Positions 11,065 to 21,100 of a DNA stretch of 64,000 bases are shown in pieces. Position 1 is the stretch's first letter; each line of letters opens with the position of its first letter. The notes below the pieces were generated by a model, which saw only the letters and a program-made list of their open reading frames with translations, was not told the DNA's origin and ran no database searches. This DNA is from Theileria orientalis strain Shintoku (Eukaryota; Apicomplexa; Aconoidasida; Piroplasmida; Theileriidae). The translations under genes and the position numbers were made by a program. The stretch is from assembly GCF_000740895.1 (NCBI RefSeq), contig NC_025263.1, forward strand, positions 1,054,001 through 1,118,000. Direction: 5' to 3'.

Positions 11065-13521
11065 ATGAAAAGGTCGTTTGTGAGTGTATTGTTTGTATTA
11101 TTAAGTGCGGGCGGTGTACTTTCAACGCCCCTCTCTGTAAAACTAGACCTCAACGTCAGAGACGAAGAGCATTTTAAAATAGAAAGTGCGCAGTTAGATA
11201 ACGTTTATTATACACATTATACCCCGAAATGGGATCAGTTTGTTTCAAGGGTGTACCAATCAAATGTAAAAATATGGGAATCGAGTGGATACGCTCGCTT
11301 AGTCTACGCCCTGACGGCCCATGGCAAAAACGCCCCTAGTCTCTTATACATTAAAGTAGACAAGGGCTACTCAGCGGAGTACAAGTACTATAAGAACCAA
11401 TCGAGCCGATGGGTAGAGATAGACCTCTGCGAGTACGAAAAATCAGTAGCCGAGCTGGCAAGGGCCGTGAAGCTGGAAGAGATGTTTACACTAAATGTGT
11501 TCCAGCCAGTAAACGACAAGTACTACACAATCCAATTCTCCACAAAGGAGAGGCCGTACACGTACATAACGCCCAGGGTGGGCTACGTGGCCAGATCTGT
11601 AAAATACCTAAAGGAGACCCTGTGGAAGGCGCAGAAGTACGGCGACAGGTGCGTGGCAGTGTGGGCCTACCTGAACAACGCCACGTACTACATGGTTAGA
11701 CTGCTGGTGACTAGACATAACGACGAGTCTGAAATACTCACATTTGTCCTAAAAAACCAGGGGTGGGAGATGGTGGACCTGATGGACAAGACACACACGA
11801 ACAAGTACGCCCAGAAGCCAGAGAACTTCATATACCCGAACTACAAGTTCAGCTTCGCAGGCTCGTGCGCAGCAGAAAAGGATATGTGCCTTAAAAGGAT
11901 GAATTTGGCAGAAAAGACAGAATTGTCCAATAAAAAAGGAAAGAGCACCCCAGAAGCTCTGGAAGAGGATAATCCGGAAGAATCTGCCCTGGACGTGCCC
12001 AGAGAGTCATACTTCGACGTGACCGGAGACTACTACAAGTTTAACGTTCAGGACGGAGATGACGCGGAAGAGGGCGAAGCGCCTGTGTCTGAGAGGGTGA
12101 ACTCTAAAGAAGTCGACAAGAGGGAGCTGGCCACTGAAATCAGCGAGACGGAAGTGCTGCACCTGTCGGACCCGACCACGAGAAGAGTACGGGTTGACCT
12201 GAGACACGTGGACAACGTACTATATAAAATATACAGGATCGGGAGGTTTAACGCCCCAGCGAAAGTGGTGGACACCTCTGGCACGGTGTGGGCAGCAAGA
12301 ACGAAGGCCGAAAGGTGTGTGTACCTGATGTCAGCACAGAGCCACGGCAGCGCTTACGCACTGTACATGGTGATAGAGGTGGGAGGAGAGATGACGTCAG
12401 CCTATTTCCTGAGAGTCAAGGAAAAGTGGGTTAAAACAAACCTGGAGCATTACAAGCAGGTAGTAGAGCACCTCAAGAAGAACGCGAGAAAGACGAAGAT
12501 GGCAATAGACATCGCAAACAAGGTCCAAAACGTAAACGCCACGGTAGTGTACAACAATGAGAAGTCGCCTAACTATATGTTCCTGCCGAGGAAAGGGTAC
12601 GAGTGTATCCGAGTGGAGAACAATAAAGAGACGATATGGCAAGCAGTGGGAGAAGAGAGGTGTGTAGCACTGTGGTCCTACGAATGCTTCGGAAAACCGT
12701 ACTACGTGAGGATGGTGACAACAGACGCGTACGGAATGTCGGATCTGATCTCGCTCCTTAACGCAGACGGAAAGTGGGAGTTGCTGACGTCATACAACGT
12801 GGCGGCAGTCAACCACCTGAGGATAACAGGACCCTCGAACTTCTTTAACCCGGAGTACGATTTTAACAGACTGCCAGAGTACGGAGCAAGGCCGCTGGCA
12901 GACATCATAAAAGAAACGACCTCTGGCGCAGAGGAAAGAAAATCAGTAGAAAGAAAGAGTGAATGTAGTTTTAAGGGAGTAAAAGATAGGTTGAAAAAGA
13001 TTGAATCAGAAGATTCAGTAACCTATGCAGTTACGACAGTAAAGGAAGAAGAAAACACGGAAACGAGAGTAGAGGCGGTAGCAGAGGCAAAGGAAACAAC
13101 AGTGGGAAATAAAAAGGAGTTGACACTGCCAGGATATAGACCAGCCTTGAGAACATTTGACCCGAATAGGCTACTGACCATAGATCTGGCGCCAGAAGGG
13201 ACTAAAATAACGGACAGAATATACTCAGTATTCGATAATAAAATTAAGCTCGTCGGGTACCACGCGCCGCCAGGATACTACTTCGACCTGGTAACACACG
13301 GGACCACACAGCTGTTCTGGGGAACAGTGGACACGACGCTATGCTACGCAGTGAACCTGTACCTGAAGGGAGAGCACTACTACCTGTGCGACCTGCTCCT
13401 GAGAAACAGAGAACACGACATGACAGTGTACTTCAGGCTCGAGGACTACGTGTGGGTGGCAGTTCCTAAGAAGGAATACATGCTCTCGCTCGAAGAGCTG
13501 AGCTCAACAAAAGCACCCTAG
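11065..13521 (+). CDS. Secreted FAINT-domain protein 1 (five modules)
   Basis: Intronless 818-aa protein with a clear N-terminal signal peptide (hydrophobic core VLFVLLSAGGVLS) and no other transmembrane segment. I count five FAINT (DUF529) modules near residues 45-135, 150-255, 375-475, 490-610 and 690-810. They carry the recurring signature of a Trp, then ERCVAVWAY-type and YYMVRLL-type strands (DRCVAVWAY, ERCVALWSY). Acidic low-complexity linkers separate module pairs at ~275-370 and ~620-680. FAINT proteins are abundant in the Theileria secretome and are thought to reach the host cell or parasite surface, but no molecular function is established. First of three tandem same-strand members. 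Confidence 0.88.
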   Translation: MKRSFVSVLFVLLSAGGVLSTPLSVKLDLNVRDEEHFKIESAQLDNVYYTHYTPKWDQFVSRVYQSNVKIWESSGYARLVYALTAHGKNAPSLLYIKVDKGYSAEYKYYKNQSSRWVEIDLCEYEKSVAELARAVKLEEMFTLNVFQPVNDKYYTIQFSTKERPYTYITPRVGYVARSVKYLKETLWKAQKYGDRCVAVWAYLNNATYYMVRLLVTRHNDESEILTFVLKNQGWEMVDLMDKTHTNKYAQKPENFIYPNYKFSFAGSCAAEKDMCLKRMNLAEKTELSNKKGKSTPEALEEDNPEESALDVPRESYFDVTGDYYKFNVQDGDDAEEGEAPVSERVNSKEVDKRELATEISETEVLHLSDPTTRRVRVDLRHVDNVLYKIYRIGRFNAPAKVVDTSGTVWAARTKAERCVYLMSAQSHGSAYALYMVIEVGGEMTSAYFLRVKEKWVKTNLEHYKQVVEHLKKNARKTKMAIDIANKVQNVNATVVYNNEKSPNYMFLPRKGYECIRVENNKETIWQAVGEERCVALWSYECFGKPYYVRMVTTDAYGMSDLISLLNADGKWELLTSYNVAAVNHLRITGPSNFFNPEYDFNRLPEYGARPLADIIKETTSGAEERKSVERKSECSFKGVKDRLKKIESEDSVTYAVTTVKEEENTETRVEAVAEAKETTVGNKKELTLPGYRPALRTFDPNRLLTIDLAPEGTKITDRIYSVFDNKIKLVGYHAPPGYYFDLVTHGTTQLFWGTVDTTLCYAVNLYLKGEHYYLCDLLLRNREHDMTVYFRLEDYVWVAVPKKEYMLSLEELSSTKAP

Positions 13522-14014
13522 TGAAAATAACGCAGAGTAAGAAGAGGCACAGACCTCGGATTAGTGTGTAAGTTAGCCAATAGTCTAAATCGTCTAAATG
13601 TCACCCTGCCTGAAAGAATAAGGCAGAGTAGTAATATTTAAAGGAACGGAGAAGAGAGGTCTAAAGAGCGTGAGATAGCGCTGAGTATAAAGGGCGCTGT
13701 ATCACAATCCTTAGACATTGCGGCAGTTAATTCCGTGGAAGTCGGAGCAATATTGAGGATGTGGTGTATATGGCGGTCTAGCCTTATTGGTCGACGGCGA
13801 ACAGCCAGAAGGCAGCACGCACATCATCGTTATAACCAATCGCCAGTCTTCACTGAAGCGGATCTGTATAATAGTTGTGTACAATAATATAGTAAAAACA
13901 ATATACGTTACGTATCAGGTATAATGGAGAAGGTTGATGGTATCTTTGGAGTGGAAGGAGGTAAGGTAGGCCGGTCCCAACAACGGAGATCCAGATTATA
14001 AAAACGTGTAAAAT
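13522..14014. other. GC-rich, hairpin-bearing gene-free block between FAINT genes
   Basis: No ORF of note. The stretch ~13600-13870 is much richer in G+C than other intergenic DNA here. It holds inverted repeats: CTGCCT/AGGCAG (13606-13611 with 13621-13626, 9-nt loop) and AGCGC/GCGCT (13677-13681 with 13694-13698), plus ATTGGT/ACCAAT arms about 13788 and 13840. It could be UTR, a decayed coding segment or an RNA gene. Confidence 0.45.
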
Positions 14015-16150
14015 ATGATATACATAACACTGTTGTTTGTATGGCTCAACGCGGCCGTTTGTAACAATGTAATAGAAAAAAGAAACGTGGATTTAAAGGT
14101 AAAATGGGATAATCCAGGAGTAGATTACTACGAAGCAGATTTCGATAATGTGTTCTACTCATACTATAAACCGAAGAAGGAAAATGAGATAAAGTCCATT
14201 TCAGAATCATTGCAGTTAATATGGGTGTCACCAGATCTAAATGTGAGCTGTAAATACGCACTAGTAGCGTACAAAAACATAGACCCACACCTGGTGTACC
14301 TGCTGTTGACCGAAGGAGATGACATCGCGGAGGAGTATTACCAAAAAATAGGGGTGTACTGGAGGAAGATTGACGAGAGGAACTACAAGGAGGCGGTAGA
14401 GTTCCTCAAATACGGAGCAGAGTACCGCCCAGTGACACTGTTCCTGTCCAACCAGGACAACACGCCCTCCTACTACGTGCAGAACTTCGAGGGAACCAGG
14501 CCCTACAGGTTCTTCTGCCTCAGGTACGGCTACGGAGCACGAAGAGTCTTCTACAAGGGGGAGATATGGGCCTCGCAGGACGAAGACGAAAGGTGTGTAG
14601 CAGTCTGGGCGTACAAGACGGACGGAGTGAGCATCCAGTACGTGAAGCTGCTGACGACGAAGGGCAACGGAGTCTCGGACGTGCTGGAGTTCACGTACAG
14701 CAACAACAAGTGGCGCCAGTGCGTTCCGGGAGAACACTACGCAAACTCGCCGAACGTCGACTACCTGGAGAACTTCGTGCACCCGGAGTACGCGAACCTG
14801 GACAAGAAGGCGGAGATTAAGTTCCCGGCATTCGAAATGGAGATCGCGCAGGAGAAGTACGTCTACAACAACGACCCGGAGCTGCTCTTCATAGACAAGA
14901 GCATCGTGAACAGCCACGGTATGCTCTACAGAGAGTGCATGGACGACGTGGTGTACTACCACTACCACCCGAAGTCGCCTGACGCGGTGAAGAGAATACT
15001 GGACTCCTCGGAAAAGGTGTGGAGCGCATACGGAAGTGAGACGTGCTCATACGCGTTGATAGCGTTCGAGGGGGATAATCCGGTGCTGGCGTACCTGTAC
15101 CTGAAGGTGGAGGGGGAAACGAGGAGCCTGTTCCTGCGCAAGGGCCCTGAGGGCTGGGAGAGGTCGGACCTGAAGAAGTACGCGGAAAAGGTGGAAATGA
15201 TAAAGTCCGACCACAAGTTCGTCGAGTACCACAGGCTCGACCTCTACTCGAGCTTCAACAACAAGTACTACGACATCTCCATGGGCAGGGGCTACGTGAC
15301 GTACCTGGCGAACTACGGAGTGCGCATAGCCGCAGTGTCCTACATATCGCAGGAGATATGGACGAGCGAGAAGGGAGAAAGGTGCGTGGGAGTCTGGGCA
15401 TACGAAAACGGCTTCTACTACATGCTGAAGCTGCTGATCGCGCACAAGGGCAAGTCGGAGCTGCTGATGTTCTACCGCATAGACAACCTGTTCAGGAGGG
15501 TGGATGCGATTCAGATGGAGAAGGCGCCAGGGGGAGAGAAGGAGTACTACCTCGAAGTGGAAGGAACGCGCCACTACATACCGGAGGAACGCGTGAGGGC
15601 CTGCGTAGACGGGCCCAGGTGGTTCTACTACCCGGATTACGAGTTCACGCCGAAGATAAGGGAGCTCTACGGCTCGTACCCGATGGACGAGTACGAACAC
15701 ATATACAGCGACTACGCGGACATATTCGGGCCTGAGGCGAACGAGTACATGGCGCAAGTGACCTGCCCGTTGTACCAAACGGGCCCCGCTACGGAAGTGG
15801 ACATAGCAGACTTGGACAAAACGGTAGCAAGTTCAACTGAGGCAGTATACGAAGGAGTTCTGGAGATGAAGCTGATAGAGCCGCTCCCAGGAACATACTT
15901 CTCAAAAATCGCTGAAAACCGAGACGTGATGTACTCACAGCCGTCGATCGCGGACGCCTCGGTGGGAGTGGCAGTGTATACGGTGGAGGGAAAGAACGTG
16001 CTGGCCGACGTGATGCTGGCAGCCTCGAGGCCAGCGTCAATACACCTGGAGAAGGTGGGAGGAGAATGGAAGTACATAAGCGGGAAGAAGTTTGAAGAAA
16101 GACTGCTGAAGTTGAAGGAAGATGGGAGGAAGGTCGGAGATAAAGTTTAA
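14015..16150 (+). CDS. Secreted FAINT-domain protein 2 (five modules)
   Basis: Intronless 711 aa with a signal peptide (MIYITLLFVWLNAAVC). Five FAINT modules lie near residues 40-130, 145-250, 285-400, 405-520 and 610-705. The even-numbered modules carry the ERCVAVWAY / ERCVGVWAY signature after an EIW motif. Each module pair closes with an aromatic HPEY or YYPDYEF block. The order of module types (A-B, A-B, A') is the same as in protein 1, so the two are whole-gene duplicates rather than independent assemblies. The 5' third is AT-rich and the rest GC-rich. Expected to be secreted; the role is unknown. Confidence 0.88.
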   Translation: MIYITLLFVWLNAAVCNNVIEKRNVDLKVKWDNPGVDYYEADFDNVFYSYYKPKKENEIKSISESLQLIWVSPDLNVSCKYALVAYKNIDPHLVYLLLTEGDDIAEEYYQKIGVYWRKIDERNYKEAVEFLKYGAEYRPVTLFLSNQDNTPSYYVQNFEGTRPYRFFCLRYGYGARRVFYKGEIWASQDEDERCVAVWAYKTDGVSIQYVKLLTTKGNGVSDVLEFTYSNNKWRQCVPGEHYANSPNVDYLENFVHPEYANLDKKAEIKFPAFEMEIAQEKYVYNNDPELLFIDKSIVNSHGMLYRECMDDVVYYHYHPKSPDAVKRILDSSEKVWSAYGSETCSYALIAFEGDNPVLAYLYLKVEGETRSLFLRKGPEGWERSDLKKYAEKVEMIKSDHKFVEYHRLDLYSSFNNKYYDISMGRGYVTYLANYGVRIAAVSYISQEIWTSEKGERCVGVWAYENGFYYMLKLLIAHKGKSELLMFYRIDNLFRRVDAIQMEKAPGGEKEYYLEVEGTRHYIPEERVRACVDGPRWFYYPDYEFTPKIRELYGSYPMDEYEHIYSDYADIFGPEANEYMAQVTCPLYQTGPATEVDIADLDKTVASSTEAVYEGVLEMKLIEPLPGTYFSKIAENRDVMYSQPSIADASVGVAVYTVEGKNVLADVMLAASRPASIHLEKVGGEWKYISGKKFEERLLKLKEDGRKVGDKV

Positions 16151-16684
16151 AATTTACTGTACACCTCAGAGAAAAGGAAAAGTGAGTGAAAAGCCAAAGT
16201 AGGGTGTATAAGGAGTTGATGTGTGTTTAATTTTAATGATATATGCGAGTGCTTGTTAAATAGGGGTGTGATGTGTAAGAATAAGTGTGTGGTAAATAGG
16301 TATATTGAAGTCAGATGTTTAAGTTAGCTAGGGGAGGTTGAGAGGTAAATAGGAGTTATTTGAGTAATAAACGGCTGAAAACAATGGTAATATGAAATGT
16401 GCGATCAAAAATCGTAAAATATATGAGTGGAGATGACGAGAGGCGAAAAACTAAATCTAAAAATAGGACGATGTTGGGGACGTTTGTGTTGACCGTTGTG
16501 AGGATAGATCACTGGAATCATTAGCGTTTAATAGAGAAGTAGTTAAGTTTTAAAATAAATATTGTAAACATAAATAGTTGTCAAGTGTGTCTTCAGCTTT
16601 AGGCAAAAATCTGTAACATAGTAAGGCTTTACACAACCAAATTCGCAAAGTTAAATAAATCGCTTATTACAACGCACATCACAA
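16151..16684. other. Intergenic between FAINT genes 2 and 3
   Basis: 534 nt, purine-rich then AT-rich, with scattered GTGTGT words. No gene, hairpin or repeat supported. Confidence 0.6.
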
Positions 16685-17962
16685 ATGTTTAACCTATTTA
16701 TGCTGTTGTTTCTGATTATCCTTAAAGAAGGTGCTCAGGACCCATCACCAGTGAAGGTTGACCTCTCTTTGGATTCGTCCAAAGACTTCACAAAAACTTA
16801 CATGGAATTCGACAACGCGTCGTACATTGTGTACAAGGGGAAGGACGACTGGGACATCGATGAGGTAACGCACGGCAACGAGGTCGTGTGGACCTACTCG
16901 CACGAATACGGCAAGGCGAAGGCAGTGATAATGACCTACGAAAACGGCTCGCCCAGGCTCCTCTTCGTGTACACGCCCCGGCACGCCCACTACAAGTTCT
17001 ACTACGTGCGTGTGGACGGGAAGTGGGTCAGGACCACGTACTATTGGTACTCCCACAGGCTCGGGCTGCTGAAGACGAAGATCAACCACGAGTTCAGGAT
17101 GGACATAGGTTTCCTGAAAATGACGAACACGTTCATCCACTACCCAAAGACGCGCACAAAGCCCTACGACACCTTTCTGCCCTTCAACGGCCACGCGGCG
17201 AAAAGCGTGGAGTACAACGGAATCGCGCTGTGGACTGCGAACTCTGACGATGAGAGGGCGGTCGCGGTGTGGGCTTACAAGATCCGCTCGTTGCACTACC
17301 TCGTGAGGGTGCTCGTCTACGACGAGGACAAGAACTACACGTTCCACGACTTCGTGAAGATCTCGGGGGCCTGGGTGGACATGGCCCGCACGCCGCTTGG
17401 CATGAGGCCAGGCCACAGGTACCCCGACGACATCATGTTCCCCGAGTACCTGCTTATGAAGGCGAACAGGCAGATTATGACTGGCGAGGCGCCGCGCTCC
17501 GCCGACCCGAGGGATTTGGACGCGACCCTGGCCATGAGCTACGACTACGAGTACCACTACAGGCCCATTCCGCCGTACCTGTGCCACAAATTTGACTTTT
17601 CCAAAGACTCGCGCTCTCAGGTTGTCACAAGGGATAGCTCCGTGTTCGGGAAGGATCTGAAGTTGGAGAGCTACTTCCCCCAGGCGGGCCACTTCTTCGG
17701 CGTCGTCACTGAGGGCCCCGACACGATTTACCATCGCAACGTTGACATTGAGGCCTCCATCGGCGTCCACTTTTACACCAAGGACGGAGAGCCGTACCTT
17801 GCTGACGTGCTCGTCTTCAGCCCCAAGAGGCCGCGCTCAGAGTACCACGTGAAGGTGAACGGCAAGTGGTCGCCTGTGAACAGCGGCAGGTTCTTCACCC
17901 TCCTTGAGGAGCTGCGGAAGCACCAGCGGCCGAAGTCACAGACTAAGCTATCGGGCTCATAA
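16685..17962 (+). CDS. Secreted FAINT-domain protein 3 (three modules)
   Basis: Intronless 425 aa. The signal peptide is MFNLFMLLFLIILKEGAQD. Three FAINT modules lie near residues 38-120, 140-250 and 305-410, matching an A-B-A' series, i.e. one module pair fewer than its upstream paralogs. The B module has ERAVAVWAY, where the usual Cys of ERCVAVWAY is Ala. The third module contains TIYHRNVDIEASIGVHFY. Codon third positions are strongly G/C across nearly the whole gene, more than in the two paralogs. No membrane anchor. Presumed secreted, function unknown. Confidence 0.87.
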   Translation: MFNLFMLLFLIILKEGAQDPSPVKVDLSLDSSKDFTKTYMEFDNASYIVYKGKDDWDIDEVTHGNEVVWTYSHEYGKAKAVIMTYENGSPRLLFVYTPRHAHYKFYYVRVDGKWVRTTYYWYSHRLGLLKTKINHEFRMDIGFLKMTNTFIHYPKTRTKPYDTFLPFNGHAAKSVEYNGIALWTANSDDERAVAVWAYKIRSLHYLVRVLVYDEDKNYTFHDFVKISGAWVDMARTPLGMRPGHRYPDDIMFPEYLLMKANRQIMTGEAPRSADPRDLDATLAMSYDYEYHYRPIPPYLCHKFDFSKDSRSQVVTRDSSVFGKDLKLESYFPQAGHFFGVVTEGPDTIYHRNVDIEASIGVHFYTKDGEPYLADVLVFSPKRPRSEYHVKVNGKWSPVNSGRFFTLLEELRKHQRPKSQTKLSGS

Positions 17963-18179
17963 CACCACTCACTCGATGTTATGGCTTTTTAACTGACGGT
18001 TGCCCCTTATGTGTTTTTATCCACTTTTGCTGTGTTGATACTGCTCCCTTCCGGTGTCACCTTCACACGACTAGTTTGTACGCTAAACTGTCAATACTTG
18101 GGGCTGCCAGCTTGTTATCAAAATCGCACACACACACCCACTAATGTGTAAACGGCTACTACTTAAATTAAATGGCTAT

Positions 18180-21100
18180 TCACTCAGTCAGCTCAAAGGG
18201 CGTGAACGGCGGTGCCTCCGGCTCTCCGCCGTCGTATATGAGGTACTCTTCGGGCTCGTTGGGCAAGCTGTCGACCAGCAGCGTAATTCCGTAGTTCCTG
18301 TCCGGGAATACTGGCTCGTACCGTTGATCCTTGCAGTTGCAGAAGGGCGCCTGCCTCGGCAGCATTCTGCACGGGTTTTCGAGCTGCGCTGTGAATGACT
18401 CGAAGTGCTTGGACTTCAGCGCCTCCAGCGTCGCGTCGTAGATGTCCATCTTCGATATTGACAGGTCGCCGCTATCGCTTGCCATTGAGACGTCGTGCGT
18501 GTTGTCCACGCTCGAGCCTGCGCACGAGTCTCTGCTAGAGTGTCCCAGTGTCGCTGCAATGCTACTAATCTCGGCCCTATATGTAAAATATCTCAATGAA
18601 ATGAATGTATGACCAATAATATGTGCCTATTTAGGTGGTGTGAATTAAACAATTTGCGTGTTTAGGCAGTTATCTGTATATGTGTGTGTATCTATGCAAT
18701 AATTTGTGTATTTAAACGGCAACTAGTGTATCTAAGGAGTATTTTGTGGAAGTTTGCATCTGTATATCCACCCTAGCACTGTGTGATATCTAACTGGTTG
18801 GTACCTCATTGACTTCCCGTCCGACAACACTGACGACGAGTCGTCCAGCGTAGGCTTGTCTGACTTTTCCGCCTCGACGTCGGGCTTCGTCTTATGGGAC
18901 AGCCACGCGTTCCTCTTCGCGGACACCGAGAGCACCGCCGTCACCTCGTCCTTCTTGTCCTGCGAGGACGTTTTGTTTATCGGCGGGATGTAGTCGAACT
19001 GCTTTGGCGGCGCCGTGCACAGGACCTTGTATCCCACCGGCACGCGCAGCTCCTCGTTGAGCCCTATGAAGCAGGTCGGCTGGAAGGTCATGCACACGAA
19101 GTGTATGAAGGAGTGCCAGTACCACATCTGCGAGAACATCAGAAAGCCTATCACCGCCTCCCTTCTCATGTTCCCTCTACATGTGTACAGCGACGTTATA
19201 CAGTTTTGGCCCTGTTAAAGATTTGTTTATTTATTAAGTTTATTTTATAAACAGTAAACCCCGATGTAGGCATAACTGTATATCTGTGATGTCGTCCCTC
19301 CGACGTAGGTAACTAGCAAACTAGTTCGTGTGAAACTTCTTACCCCTGCACTCATCAGGCCCAGTCCTAGTATTGCTCCGAACCTTGCCATTACGTCTTG
19401 GTGCTTATCTCCTATCACTGATAGGTAAGTTTCTCTGACTCCGTTCACTTCGCATAGGCTTTCGTAGTTCGACTGCTGTAGCACCAGTCCCCAACCAATA
19501 AACGCTCCTAAAGTTAGTGTGAAATATTGCTAATGGTCTACGGCACCCCAGTATATCATAAGCCCTTACCTTGTCTAACAAATTCACTGCGATCTGTTGA
19601 GAGTCTCTGCAGTATCTTCGTTGCTTCTGGCGACGCTGTTGCTGCGCAACTAACTCCCAGTGCCAGCGTCACTCCGTACCTCACGTGCGGGTTATATGAG
19701 CCTGATAGCAGCTTCAGCACCTTCGGCACCTGGTCTGGTGTGTTACACAGCACGAATCCCAGCGATATCACTGCTGCTCTTCTAACATCGTCCGACACAT
19801 CTGATACTGCTGAGTAAAGCAAGTGCTTCACTGCTGTTGACTAGAGTATAAATTATTGTTGTTGTATTTGTTGGTGTTATTGTAGTTGTTGGTGTTATTG
19901 TAGTTGTTGGTGTTATTGTAGTTATTATTGTAGTTATTATTGTTGTTGTAGTAGTTATTATTGTTGTTATTATTGTAGTTATTATTGTAGTTATTATTGT
20001 TGTTATTATTGTTGTTATTATTGTAGTTGTAGTTGTACTTATTATTGTTGTTATTGTAGTTTTTGTAGTTGTAGTTGTTACTACTTATTGCTACTATCAC
20101 TTACCGATCCTGTTCCGCAATACGCCATTGCGTAGCAGAACATTCCACCGTATCTTATTATTGCATCATTGTCGTGACAAAGCTTATTTATTATGTTGTC
20201 GGCCTAATTGTTAATTGTTATCACAACCATTAGTGCTAACTGTTAATCGTAAATTGGTTAGTGATAACTGTTTATCGTAAATTGGTTAGTGACAAATATT
20301 TAATGTTGCTGTAATTAACTGTAGGAGAATGTTTCTGTCTTACGTGTTTCTCTCTCTGGTATACCACCATTGCTATTGCCAATACACATGCTCTTATTAT
20401 CTTTTCGTGTTGAGTCTCGTAGGAGAACGTGTATAGCTCATCCACTACGGTCTCAGACCCACTGCCTGTACGTGTTATTATATCATGTCCATGTGTTCAC
20501 AACTTACCGAGCATCAGTAATCCTATTGCTATGGCTGCTGCCTGTCCTGGGACTGCGCTGTTTCTAAACATAAGCCCCTTGAGCTCCTCGTACAGTTCTA
20601 AACACGGTATTTGCATTTCGTCAATGTCGTGGCTACGGCATCCATATCTACGTGGCCTATGTCTTACCGAAGTCGCACTGTCCCATACACACTAGCCCTA
20701 ATCCTAGGGCCGCTCCGTGATGTAGCGACTCCTCTCCCTCTTCGTTCCTCAGCGAGTTCAGCAGTAAGTCTCTGGCCGGTGCATCAAAGTGGTTTGAGTG
20801 TATCAGCCCTATTTGCATTGTTATTTTAAGGTAATTGTGCTCAATTTGCAGTTAATAGTCCTTTTTCTATCTCTGCTGTTATACTGTTACTATTGTGTAT
20901 AGTGTTCCGTTTAAATCTGTTTTCACGTCTTACCTAGTGCGTACAGCGAGCCTCCTTCTGAATACGATGCTGTTCCTGAACCTGATGGCAAATATGACGA
21001 CAACAGCTTTATCGACTCCTTACTGAATCCCTGTGTGCAATTGTAAGACTGACGCCATTATATCCTACCTTGTGAATCACTCCCAGCGACGATGTTGCTG

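Noticed and set aside
14261..15778. 235- and 243-codon minus-strand reading frames across FAINT gene 2
   Set aside because: Val/His/Arg antisense shadows with no domain pattern.
16745..17770. 341-codon minus-strand reading frame across FAINT gene 3
   Set aside because: Composition is Val/His/Arg-rich antisense of G/C-ending codons; the plus strand has a signal peptide and FAINT modules.
19245..19484. Alternative RPN2 reading through 19212-19343 (hydrophobic tail)
   Set aside because: This is intron sequence; skipping it restores the conserved LMSAGGQN junction of RPN2.
19828..20100. 90-codon poly-Asn/Tyr reading frame on the minus strand
   Set aside because: It is the triplet array of RPN2 intron 8; splice sites flank it and its frame is offset from both exons.
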